This document shows positions 16,183 to 23,508 of a stretch of DNA of 47,197 nucleotides, in pieces. Positions within the stretch are counted from its first letter, which is position 1, and each line of letters starts with the position of its first letter. Position numbers and translations under genes: made by a program. The notes below the pieces were generated by a model. The model did no database searches, had not been told where the DNA came from, and saw nothing but the letters and a program-made list of their open reading frames with translations. The DNA is from Gemmatimonadales bacterium (GTDB lineage: Bacteria; Gemmatimonadota; Gemmatimonadetes; Palauibacterales; Palauibacteraceae), in the NCBI GenBank assembly GCA_009838765.1, contig VXQX01000045.1, positions 1 to 47,197 of the forward strand, written 5' to 3'.

Positions 16183-16237
16183 CACCTCGCGGCCGGATCG
16201 ATCTTCGGGCTCCAGGACCCGGCTCCTGCCCCCCCAC
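16165..16237 (-). pseudogene. relic of a regulatory-like domain tail
   Basis: In the frame ending with the stop at 16167-16165 the translation reads RVLEPEDRSGREVRRCDN. This is nearly the same as the tail EQEDRSGRDLRRCDN of the fragment at 14206. Upstream of this tail the frame is only Arg/Gly-rich and shows no domain. It lies between two propeller genes, just as the other copy does, and suggests an old tandem duplication of a [regulatory-domain gene + propeller gene] unit. Confidence 0.5.
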
Positions 16238-16297
16238 CGCCGCCGGCGGCCCGCCAGTCCCAGGGAACGGAAGCCGCGCGCCGACAGCCGCGCGCGT

Positions 16298-17323
16298 CTA
16301 CCTCGCACAGGGAGAGCCGCCCGCTGGACGCAGCGGCCGCAAGGCGATCATGAACGCTTCGGGTTCGATTACGCGGGTGCGGCGACCGTTGATTTGGCGG
16401 ACGCTGACACCGCGTTCGTACACGATGGCGCTATCACCGTGCACACCCATGATGGATCGGTGACGCTCACGGCTTTCGTCCACCAGGAGCGAGTAGCAAC
16501 CCGTGGCCGGATCGATGATGGCGGCGGCGAACTCGAGGCGCATGTGGTTGACGAACGTAAGCACCAAGTGGCCCTGGCCGTCGTGTGAAAGGCTCCTGTA
16601 GGAACTCGTGTAGCGCCCGCCATCGGGTCTGGACGCCCGCCACTCCGTCACGGCCTCGGCGACCTCCGGGGGGACGGGCACGGTGATCGACTCACCCGCG
16701 GTCGAATGACCGACGATGGTCCCTTCCGCGATGAAGTACGCCATGTCGTCGAAGCAGACCCCGTCGGCGGCGAGTAAAGATCTTGAGCGGCCGGCGTCCT
16801 GCAGGGGACGCTGACCAGCGCCGAGGCGCGCTCCACCGGGCCCCCGAAGCGCCCCGTGCAGGAGCGGAACGACCGGGTCGTCACCCATGGCGCATACGTA
16901 TTTTGCGAAATTCAAGCCCGGATTCCAGGTCCAGGCCGAATCGGCGGCCACGGTCCAATAATTGACGCGCAAACCATCGGACACGAGCAGGCCACCATTG
17001 GCCGCCGCCACATCCTGGACCATGTTGCGCACCTCGCCCGGGCCGTCGCCGCGTCCCCTGCCGTACGTGCCGACGACGGTTCCGTCCGCGATCGAGAACG
17101 CGACCACGAGCCCAGGCTCACCGACCTCGGCGACGTAGATCCGCCTTCGTTCATGATCCACCTCGAACACATGCGTCAGAAAGGCGCGCGTCCAGTCGTT
17201 CACCACCTCCCGTCCCGCCTGGTGGTCCACTGACAACCGCTGCTGCCCCGCCAGGGGTAGCGAGGAAAGGCATAACCAGAGGGCGACGAGGAGTCGAAGG
17301 GCTCTCCCCTTGTCGGTGCCCAT
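16298..17323 (-). CDS. exported beta-propeller protein
   Basis: A 341-residue protein with a normal type I signal peptide (LLVALWLCLSSLPLAGQQ) and no lipobox, unlike its neighbours. Blades are visible at VFEVDHERRRIYVAEVGEPG with GRGRGDGPGEVRNMV, at ANGGLLVSDGLRVNYWTV, and at SLSHDGQGHLVLTFVNHMRLE. The C-terminus is short and Arg-rich. Length and blade spacing suggest a six-bladed propeller, though the central part is divergent. It starts 4 bases after the stop of the small secreted gene, so the two are cotranscribed. Ligand unknown; possible roles are substrate binding at the envelope or a scaffold. Confidence 0.75.
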   Translation of the reverse strand: MGTDKGRALRLLVALWLCLSSLPLAGQQRLSVDHQAGREVVNDWTRAFLTHVFEVDHERRRIYVAEVGEPGLVVAFSIADGTVVGTYGRGRGDGPGEVRNMVQDVAAANGGLLVSDGLRVNYWTVAADSAWTWNPGLNFAKYVCAMGDDPVVPLLHGALRGPGGARLGAGQRPLQDAGRSRSLLAADGVCFDDMAYFIAEGTIVGHSTAGESITVPVPPEVAEAVTEWRASRPDGGRYTSSYRSLSHDGQGHLVLTFVNHMRLEFAAAIIDPATGCYSLLVDESRERHRSIMGVHGDSAIVYERGVSVRQINGRRTRVIEPEAFMIALRPLRPAGGSPCAR

Positions 17324-17327
17324 CGAT

Positions 17328-17846
17328 CTAGTAGACGAAGGAATGGGAATCGCCTGCTGCTACTCCGTTTTGCCCGCACCCGGAGTAGTCGCAAAGAACC
17401 GTTACACTGCCCAGTGGACCAACATCGTACCATTGTTCCGTCAGGCGACAGGCTTCTATAGCCGAGGGGGCTCCGGCGTTCGCCGCGCCATTCGGATCCG
17501 GGATGCGTGACTGAGCCGGCGCCGCCGGCTCGGCCAGGAGCGTGGTGCAGAGGAGCACCTCCTCTGTCGTAAGCAGCGAAGGCGCCGAGGGGTGGCCAGA
17601 TTTGACGGTTCGGGACGGCGCGTTCTCGATGAACCCGGACATCGACGCTCCCTGGATTTCTCCGACCGGGGCCTGACCGGCTACCGCATCGGGGAGTACC
17701 GTAAGCACTACTCCGAGCGACAGCACCAACACGCTACGCCAGCTCGATCCTGCGTGGGCGGCCCTATGCGGCACAAGCGAAGCTACGAGCGCTGCGACCA
17801 GAGCGCACGGAACAGGCCTGTAGCGTCGTGTTCTTACGTTCGACAT
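17328..17846 (-). CDS. small secreted protein of unknown function
   Basis: A 172-residue protein. The ATG at 17846 is chosen because GGAGG lies six bases upstream; the open frame runs on to 17945. It has a signal peptide (CALVAALVASLVPHRAAHA) and a second hydrophobic stretch (VLVLSLGVVLTVLP), so it may be anchored. The mature part is Pro/Ala/Ser-rich and ends with a cysteine-containing region, GSVTVLCDYSGCGQNG, and a hydrophobic tail SHSFVY. I do not recognise the family. It sits 65 bases downstream of the AraC-like regulator and 4 bases before a propeller gene, so it may belong to a unit controlled by that regulator. Confidence 0.6.
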   Translation of the reverse strand: MSNVRTRRYRPVPCALVAALVASLVPHRAAHAGSSWRSVLVLSLGVVLTVLPDAVAGQAPVGEIQGASMSGFIENAPSRTVKSGHPSAPSLLTTEEVLLCTTLLAEPAAPAQSRIPDPNGAANAGAPSAIEACRLTEQWYDVGPLGSVTVLCDYSGCGQNGVAAGDSHSFVY

Positions 17847-17911
17847 CTCTGCCTCCCGGACCCAGAGGGACGCTCGCCCCGGAACTCGTTCCCGAGGCTC
17901 GTACATGGACG

Positions 17912-18793
17912 CTACGGGGCAGCAACCGGCGTCGGGTAGATGCAATATCGGTGAATCTTTGACGAAATCGGTGTAGTGCTGGCCGCATGTGGTTTCAGGC
18001 GTTCCGTGAACCGAAGTCCGCTACCGGTCTTGGGGTCGCCGGGCCGCGTCGGCCGCAAGTACTGCTCCACGAGCGCTTTCAGCAGGCGGTCAGGAGGGAC
18101 CTTCTCCAGTTGCACCAGCGTGCACCCGCGCCAGCGTTTCGACTTGCGCTGAAGCGTCTCGCGGGCGAAGCCGAGGTGCATGCTGACGCTGTTCCAGTTC
18201 AGGCCCGAGGAACGAAGTTGCCTGGCTCTCAGGATCACCAGGGCCGCCAAGAATCGGCTCAGGGTCGTCCTCCGATCGTGCCATGTACTGAACGCCTTCG
18301 AGAGTGTGATCGGCGAGTAGCGAACGGCGGCGGCCAACTCGTTCACGCTACGCACGGGCCGGTCGGTGGCGGCGCGGAGGCTGTACGGCAGCGCGGTTCG
18401 AAGGGCGGGGGGCAGCGTCGCTTCCCCGGCTTGCTCGGCCAGGCGCAGCAGCGGGACCGACCCGCGGGCCGCTTCGATCTCGAGCGGGAGTTCGGTCTGC
18501 AGGTCCGCGAACCAGGCGACGGCGGACGCTTTGACGTCGCTCAGCCGGCGAACGGCTTCGGGCTCGCGATCCGTGACGAGGATGAGGGGAATCCACAGCC
18601 TCTTCCGTTCGATGTCCCCCAGGAGTTCGATCGTCTCCGCCGGGATGGGATGGCGGCAACCGAGAATCAGACACTCCACCGGGTCATCGCCATTCACAAA
18701 CTGAGCGGCATTCGTCACGATCCGCGCGGCGCTGCCGGCCGCTCGCGCGATCAGTGCCGCGTCGTTCTTCGAGCCCGCCAGAACGTTGATCAT
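17912..18793 (-). CDS. AraC-like regulator with receiver-like N-terminal domain
   Basis: A 293-residue transcription factor. The ATG at 18793 has a strong ribosome site (GGAGGAGG, five bases upstream). Residues 1-120 look like a response-regulator fold without a clear phosphoacceptor Asp: alternating strands such as CLILGCRHP and WIPLILVTD with helices between. The C-terminal half has the two helix-turn-helix units of AraC proteins: SVNELAAAVRYSPITLSKAFSTW, then SGLNWNSVSMHLGFARETLQRKSKRWRG. It heads a same-strand run of secreted and propeller genes and is a natural candidate to control them. The region upstream has an AT patch (TTGATG at 18856-18851, TAATAG near 18836) that may hold its promoter. 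The ligand or partner is unknown. Confidence 0.68.
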   Translation of the reverse strand: MINVLAGSKNDAALIARAAGSAARIVTNAAQFVNGDDPVECLILGCRHPIPAETIELLGDIERKRLWIPLILVTDREPEAVRRLSDVKASAVAWFADLQTELPLEIEAARGSVPLLRLAEQAGEATLPPALRTALPYSLRAATDRPVRSVNELAAAVRYSPITLSKAFSTWHDRRTTLSRFLAALVILRARQLRSSGLNWNSVSMHLGFARETLQRKSKRWRGCTLVQLEKVPPDRLLKALVEQYLRPTRPGDPKTGSGLRFTERLKPHAASTTPISSKIHRYCIYPTPVAAP

Positions 18794-18947
18794 CCGATCC
18801 TCCTCCGAGCGTTTCTGATGCACCCCCCTACTATTAATGGTCCTCCCGAGCATCAAACTTCGTTCGGGCTCGTTGGGCGTTGGGGCCGGATGGGGGCGTC
18901 GGAATCGCCGAAAACCCGCTTGGGCTGTACGGATTCGGGGGTTGCTG

Positions 18948-20153
18948 CTAGGCTCCGAACTTCGCGAGGCGACCGGCGCTGGCCATCGCGAGGCGCATGA
19001 GATCGCAGCCTCGGACGCGGCCGTGGGCTCCGGCGCGGCACGCGGTCTCGCCGAAGGTGGTGGCGTCGTCGCTGCGGGCCGGGGGGCCGTGGAGGAGGAA
19101 GGGCACTGGGTGCCAACTGTGGCTGCTCATGACGGAGGGGGTCGAGTGGTCGCCGGTCACGAGGATGACGTCGGGACCCGCATCGACGAGGTCGGGCACG
19201 ATGGCGTCCGCTTCCTCGATGGCGGCTACCTTGCGGTCGAAGTCGCCGTCTTCTCCGGCCTTGTCGGGAGGCTTGAAGTGGAGGAAGAAGAAATCGTAGT
19301 CGGCGAACCGCGCCTTGAGGGCGTCGACGAGCGGGGGGGCGCCCGCGGGCACCGTGCGCGCGTCCATGCCGACGAGCCGCGCGACGCCGCGGTACATGGG
19401 GTACGCGGCGGCGGCGGCGGCCCGCATGCCGAATACGTCGGGGAAGCGGGGCCAGCCGGGCTGGCTGGAGACGCCGCGCAGGAGCGCCATGTTCGCCTGC
19501 GTCCGGCCGGCGAGCCGTTCGGCGGCGGCTTCGAGCCACGCGGCGAGGAGCCGGGCGGTCGGCTCGGATGCCGCGTTCCGCGCGACGGGGGCCCGGATCG
19601 GCAGGCCCGGCCGGCCGGGATCGGTGTCGTTGACCGCGTCGCCCGCGGGGGCCTCGGGGTGCAGGACGAGGACGAAGCGGTGTTCCTTCACGTGACGCAC
19701 GGTACAGCGGGCGCCGTCGAGTTCGATGGCGTTGAGCCGGGCGGCAAGGGGGGCGGCTTCCGCGCACGGGATGCGGCCCGCGCGGCGGTCGGCCACCCGG
19801 CCCCGGGCGTCGAGGGTACAGAAGTTGGCGCGCACGGCGATGTCGCCCGGTCCGAGCGGGAATTCGATGCCGAGGGCCTCGAGCACGCCGCGGCCGGTCT
19901 CGTACACGAGGGGATCGTAGCCGAACAGGGCCAGGTGGCCGGGACCGCTGCCCGGGGTGATGCCCGGCGCAACGGGGTCGTGGAGGCCGCACGTCCCGGC
20001 GCGGGCGAGTTCGTCGAGGTGCGGCGTGCGGGCGGCCTCGAGTTCGGTCGGCCCCCCGGGCTCGCGCGGCAGCCCGCCCAGCCCGTCGAGCACGTAGAGC
20101 AGCACCTTGCCGCCCCCGCCTCCGGCGAGACGGGCGATCCGGTTGAGTTCCAT
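18948..20153 (-). CDS. apgM: 2,3-bisphosphoglycerate-independent phosphoglycerate mutase, archaeal type
   Basis: A 401-residue glycolytic enzyme of the alkaline-phosphatase superfamily that interconverts 3- and 2-phosphoglycerate. Metal and active-site landmarks are LYVLDGLGG (D23), the phosphoacceptor Ser in ITPGSGPGHLALFGYDP (S69), FFFLHFKPPDKAGEDGDFD (metal-binding HxKxxD), and the late VTGDHSTPSVMSSHSWHPVPFLLHG metal ligands. The length and order match the short archaeal/bacterial ApgM branch rather than GpmI (about 510 residues). The ATG at 20153 starts the conserved part; the frame upstream of it is Arg-rich spill-over. It diverges from the ccm genes. Confidence 0.92.
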   Translation of the reverse strand: MELNRIARLAGGGGGKVLLYVLDGLGGLPREPGGPTELEAARTPHLDELARAGTCGLHDPVAPGITPGSGPGHLALFGYDPLVYETGRGVLEALGIEFPLGPGDIAVRANFCTLDARGRVADRRAGRIPCAEAAPLAARLNAIELDGARCTVRHVKEHRFVLVLHPEAPAGDAVNDTDPGRPGLPIRAPVARNAASEPTARLLAAWLEAAAERLAGRTQANMALLRGVSSQPGWPRFPDVFGMRAAAAAAYPMYRGVARLVGMDARTVPAGAPPLVDALKARFADYDFFFLHFKPPDKAGEDGDFDRKVAAIEEADAIVPDLVDAGPDVILVTGDHSTPSVMSSHSWHPVPFLLHGPPARSDDATTFGETACRAGAHGRVRGCDLMRLAMASAGRLAKFGA

Positions 20154-20260
20154 GCGGCGGAACGTATGAGCGCCCCCCGCGCTCAGCCAACAGCGCGCGC
20201 GTGGGTAGCGCGGGCGCAGCGGGTGCGCGGACCGGCTGCGCACGGGTCGGGAGTCGGCCG

Positions 20261-20911
20261 GTGAACCTGGCGGTTGTAGCCGAAGGGGTCACCCGTCGCT
20301 TCGGGCGCCGCTGGGCGCTGCGCGGGGTCGACCTCGCCGTGCCGCGCGGGGCGGTCGTCGCGCTGCTCGGCGCCAACGGGACGGGCAAGACGACGCTGCT
20401 CCGCGTGGTCTCGACGCTGCTCAGGCCGACGGCGGGCCGGGTGCAGGTCCTCGGGCACGCCCTCCCCGCGGGCGAGGACGAGATCCGGGCGCGCGCCGCG
20501 TTCATGACGGCGGGCGGGCACGCCTACGAAGAGTTGACGGGGGTCGAGAACCTGCGTTTCGCGGCCCGCATGTCGGGGAAGACGGCCTCCGACGATGACC
20601 TGCGGGGCGCGCTGGCCGCCGTGGATCTCGGCGGCGCGGCGGACGTCCCGGTGCGCGCGTGGTCGACCGGGATGCGCCAGCGCCTCGAACTGGCGCGGCT
20701 CCGGCTCCGTCCCCTGGAACTCGTGCTGCTCGACGAGCCCTTCGTGAGCCTGGACGAGGACGGCGTGGGGCTCGTGCACGAGGCGGTCCGCGGTTGGCGC
20801 GAGGCCGGCGCGGCCGTGGTCATCGCCTCGCACCGCGTCGACGACGCGACCCGACACGCCGACGAGGTCGTGCGGCTGGTGGGCGGCCGGGTGGCCGCGG
20901 GGACCGCATGA
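20261..20911 (+). CDS. ccmA: heme exporter ATP-binding protein CcmA
   Basis: A 216-residue ABC ATPase: Walker A GANGTGKTT, signature WSTGMRQRLELA, Walker B ELVLLDEPF, switch His in VIASHRVDD. The STGMRQR form of the signature is typical of CcmA-like proteins. With CcmB it makes the CcmABCD machine that releases heme-loaded CcmE during cytochrome c maturation. The start is GTG at 20261, about eight bases after GGGAG. Its stop overlaps the ccmB start (ATGA), so the two are coupled. The three genes downstream support the specific assignment over a generic ABC ATPase. Confidence 0.9.
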   Translation: MNLAVVAEGVTRRFGRRWALRGVDLAVPRGAVVALLGANGTGKTTLLRVVSTLLRPTAGRVQVLGHALPAGEDEIRARAAFMTAGGHAYEELTGVENLRFAARMSGKTASDDDLRGALAAVDLGGAADVPVRAWSTGMRQRLELARLRLRPLELVLLDEPFVSLDEDGVGLVHEAVRGWREAGAAVVIASHRVDDATRHADEVVRLVGGRVAAGTA

Positions 20912-21588
20912 GCGCGCTCGCGCGGCGAGCCGCCGCCATCCTGTGGAAGGACATCCTCTCGGAGACCCGCACGCGGCAGGGCTTCACGGCGATGCTCTCC
21001 TTCGCCGCGCTCGTCCTCTTCATGTTCAGCTTCGCCATCGGGGTGGACAACGACCTGCTCGGACGGCTGGCCGGCGGCCTCCTCTGGGTGGCGATCGTCT
21101 TCACCGGGACCCTGTCGCTGGGCCGCACCTTCCAGAACGAGGAACTCGCGGGCGGGACCCGCCTGCTCCGGCTCTATCCGGGCGACGTGCGCGCGATCTA
21201 CCTGGGGAAGCTGGCCGGCAACCTCGTCGTGCTCGCCGCGCTCGAGGTCGTCCTCTTCCCCGCCGCCGCGATCCTGTACGGGGTCGACTTCGCGGCGCAG
21301 GCGGGACCGCTCCTCCTCGTCGCCGCCCTCGGCACCTTCGGCTTCTCCGTCATCGGGACCTTCTTCTCCGCCCTCACGGTCCACCTGCGGGCGCGCGAAC
21401 TCCTGCTGCCGCTCCTCCTCTTCCCCGCCCTCGTCCCCGTCGTCCTCGCGAGCGTCGGCGCCACGGAAGCGTTCCTCGCCGGCGACCCGCTCGGGCGGGC
21501 GACGGGGTGGCTGAGGTTACTCGCGTCCTACGACGTGATATTGTTCGTCGTCTGCGTGTGGATCTTCCCCGTCGTCCTCGAGGAGTGA
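20908..21588 (+). CDS. ccmB: heme exporter membrane protein CcmB
   Basis: A 226-residue inner-membrane protein with six hydrophobic segments. It opens with the cytoplasmic coupling stretch AAAILWKDILSETRTRQ, typical of CcmB, and carries the FQNEELAGGTRLLRLYPGD loop after helix 2. It is the permease partner of CcmA. It starts inside the ccmA stop (4-bp overlap), and 10 bases separate it from ccmC. Confidence 0.92.
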   Translation: MSALARRAAAILWKDILSETRTRQGFTAMLSFAALVLFMFSFAIGVDNDLLGRLAGGLLWVAIVFTGTLSLGRTFQNEELAGGTRLLRLYPGDVRAIYLGKLAGNLVVLAALEVVLFPAAAILYGVDFAAQAGPLLLVAALGTFGFSVIGTFFSALTVHLRARELLLPLLLFPALVPVVLASVGATEAFLAGDPLGRATGWLRLLASYDVILFVVCVWIFPVVLEE

Positions 21589-21598
21589 TGCGGGTTTC

Positions 21599-22258
21599 AT
21601 GAATCGACTGACCATGCTGGGGTGGCTGGCGATCGCCCTCATCGCCGTCGGCAGCGTGCTCGGGCTCGTCGTCCTGCCCGCCGACGCGCTGCAGGGCGAG
21701 GTCCAGCGCCTCCTCTACGTCCATGTGCCGGTCGCGTGGGTGATGATGCTCGCGTTCTTCGTCGTCTTCCTGATGAGCATCCTCTACCTCGTGCAGCGCC
21801 GGCTGAAATGGGACCTCCTCGCGGTCTCCGCCGCGGAACTCGGGGTGGTCGCCGCCGTCCTCACCCTCATCCTCGGCACGCTGTGGGGCCGGCCCACGTG
21901 GGGGATCTGGTGGGCGTGGGATCCGCGAATCACGACCACGGCGCTCCTCGTACCCATCTACACGGGCTACCTCGTCGTGCGCTCGATGGCGGAGGATCCG
22001 GACCGGCGGGCGCGCTGGGCGGCCGTGATCGGCCTCATCGCGTTCGTCCAGGTCCCGATCGTGTACCTGTCGGTGTTCTGGTGGCGGAGCCTGCACCAGC
22101 CCCCGTCGTCCCCGCAGTCGATGTGGAGCGCGTACGGGCTCGTGATGCTGCTCGGATTCGTCGCGTACACGCTCGCGTTCGCGTACCTGTGGCTGCGGCG
22201 CTACCGGCTGGCTGCAACGGAACTCGAACTCGAACTGTCGGGACCGGAGGAGGGATGA
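21599..22258 (+). CDS. ccmC: heme transporter membrane protein CcmC
   Basis: A 219-residue membrane protein with six helices and the tryptophan-rich heme-handling motif WGIWWAWD (about residues 101-108) between helices 3 and 4. Conserved histidines flank it in YVHVPVAW (H42) and in SLHQPPSS. CcmC loads heme onto CcmE in the periplasm. The motif and length are those of CcmC rather than CcmF or CcsA, which are larger. No ccmE, ccmF or ccmH lies in the window; they must be elsewhere. Confidence 0.93.
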   Translation: MNRLTMLGWLAIALIAVGSVLGLVVLPADALQGEVQRLLYVHVPVAWVMMLAFFVVFLMSILYLVQRRLKWDLLAVSAAELGVVAAVLTLILGTLWGRPTWGIWWAWDPRITTTALLVPIYTGYLVVRSMAEDPDRRARWAAVIGLIAFVQVPIVYLSVFWWRSLHQPPSSPQSMWSAYGLVMLLGFVAYTLAFAYLWLRRYRLAATELELELSGPEEG

Positions 22259-22265
22259 ACCGGTT

Positions 22266-22418
22266 ATGAACGATCACTGGCTGTTCATCGGAGCCGGATA
22301 CGGCATCACGTGGGTCGCGCTGTGCTGGTATCTCCTCCGCCTGCGACGCCGGGAACGCGCGGTCGCCGCGGCTTCCGGCCGGGGCGGCGAGGGAGCCCGA
22401 GCGGGGGGTCCGGGGTAG
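22266..22418 (+). CDS. ccmD: short CcmD-like heme exporter subunit
   Basis: A 50-residue ORF beginning MNDHWLFIGAGYGITWVALC. It has one transmembrane helix followed by a positively charged cytoplasmic tail (LRLRRRERAVAAASGR). This is the shape of CcmD, the small subunit that joins CcmABC, and it lies at the usual place, 7 bases after ccmC. Such short genes are easily missed. The sequence is too short for a firm motif-based call, so the assignment leans on position, size and topology. Confidence 0.72.
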   Translation: MNDHWLFIGAGYGITWVALCWYLLRLRRRERAVAAASGRGGEGARAGGPG

Positions 22419-22437
22419 AAGCAGTCGGGAAAACGTG

Positions 22438-22498
22438 CGGTTCGCTCCGATTTTCTCTATTATTTCAAGTTTGTATCAAGAGCGATCGGATCGAACCG
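22438..22498. promoter_or_regulatory. 14-bp inverted repeat around an AT-rich core upstream of the sigma gene
   Basis: CGGTTCGCTCCGAT (22438-22451) and ATCGGATCGAACCG (22485-22498) are inverted copies with one mismatch. The 33-base centre is AT-rich and holds TATTAT (22458-22463), a possible -10, but no good -35. It could be the ccm terminator, a double-site operator for the sigma gene, or a leader hairpin. Confidence 0.5.
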
Positions 22499-22577
22499 TG
22501 GCGGGGCGGAGTTCCGGTTGGCCCACCCCGCGGCGATGGTTTTCAACAACCGACCCGGGTCAGGATTCGGATCTAAT

Positions 22578-23468
22578 ATGGCGAAGACGGCTACCGGCCG
22601 ACGCATGTTCTTCGACACGCACGCGCTCGACTCATTCGACCAGTACCTGCAGGATGTCGAGCGCTATCCGCTCATCGAGAACCCGCAGATCGAGCGGGAG
22701 ATCGCGCGCAAGGCGCGGGCCGGCGACCGTCACGCGGCGGAGCGCCTGGTCACCGCGAACCTGCGCTTCGTGATCTCGTATGTGAAGAAGTACCAGGGCC
22801 GGGGGCTCAACCTGGCCGAACTCGTCTGCATCGGGAACGAAGGCCTGCTCAAGGCCGTCAAGAAGTTCGATCCCGACAAGGGCGTGAAGTTCATCTCCTA
22901 CGCGGTGTGGTGGATTCGGCAGACGGTGCTGCAGGCGCTGGCCGAGCAGACCCGCTCCGTGCGCATCCCGCTGAATCAGAACTCCAATCTCGTGAAGCTC
23001 TCCCGGACGGAGACGGCGCTCACGCAGAAGCTGGGGCGCTCGCCGACGGACCGTGAGATCGCCGAGGAGATGGAGGAGCCGGTGGAGACGGTGCGCGCGC
23101 TGCGGCGCGTGGCCTCGGCCGAACTCAGTCTCGACGCGCCGCTCGACAAGTCCGACCGCGACAGCGCGTCCTTCGGGGAGCGCTTCTCGGGCATGGACGA
23201 CGCGGACATCGAGGAGGATGTCGAGGACCAGGCGCGCCGGGAGTTCCTCGAGAAGATGTTCGAGCGCTACCTCACCGAGCGCGAGCGGAAGATCCTCGTC
23301 CTCTACTACGGCCTCGACGACGGCGAGGAGATGACGCTGGAGGAGATCGGGTCGCTCCTCGGCGTGACCCGCGAGCGCATCCGACAGATCCGGAACCGGG
23401 CCTTCGACAAGCTGCGCGCCTCGCCGGACGGAGAGGCGCTGGAAGGGTTCTGGCGCGCCACCGCCTGA
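22578..23468 (+). CDS. sigma-70 family RNA polymerase sigma factor (RpoD/RpoS-like)
   Basis: A 296-residue sigma factor with regions 1.2 to 4.2 and no long region 1.1. Region 1.2 is DSFDQYLQDVERYPLI. Region 2 runs RLVTANLRFVISYVKKYQGRG to KFISYAVWWIRQTV, including the -10 melting residues. Region 3 is KLGRSPTDREIAEEM. Region 4.2 ends MTLEEIGSLLGVTRERIRQIRNRA, which binds the -35. Length and order fit a group 1 or 2 (primary or stationary-phase) sigma without the large N-terminal domain. The ATG at 22578 is adopted; the frame is open to 22518 with ATGs or GTGs upstream and the ribosome site is poor. The leader contains a long inverted repeat. Confidence 0.9.
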   Translation: MAKTATGRRMFFDTHALDSFDQYLQDVERYPLIENPQIEREIARKARAGDRHAAERLVTANLRFVISYVKKYQGRGLNLAELVCIGNEGLLKAVKKFDPDKGVKFISYAVWWIRQTVLQALAEQTRSVRIPLNQNSNLVKLSRTETALTQKLGRSPTDREIAEEMEEPVETVRALRRVASAELSLDAPLDKSDRDSASFGERFSGMDDADIEEDVEDQARREFLEKMFERYLTERERKILVLYYGLDDGEEMTLEEIGSLLGVTRERIRQIRNRAFDKLRASPDGEALEGFWRATA

Positions 23469-23508
23469 GACCCTCCGGGGGGCCCGCCAGCACGACAGGA
23501 GAGGTCCC

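Larger units (their letters stand above)
14998..16237 (-). pseudogene. six-bladed beta-propeller lipoprotein gene with a frameshift
   Basis: Two reading frames together make one propeller. The upstream part (16237-15767) carries a signal ending in the lipobox VSVSGC, a first blade with GPGRIYVADLGANTIRIFSPSG, and the GRDGSGPGEFAMLAGIA turn, then hits a stop. The downstream part (to 14998) picks up exactly where the blade should continue: GRGTPSRAMDALAHRLTLFDSTG. One extra base in the GCGCGGTCGCGG run (between about 15770 and 15805) would explain it. Later blades are intact (GANGWIWVATETGAVREWDVFDEYG). The start is unclear: GTG 16237, GTG 16144 or a non-standard codon between. A sequencing error is as possible as real decay. 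Confidence 0.65.
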
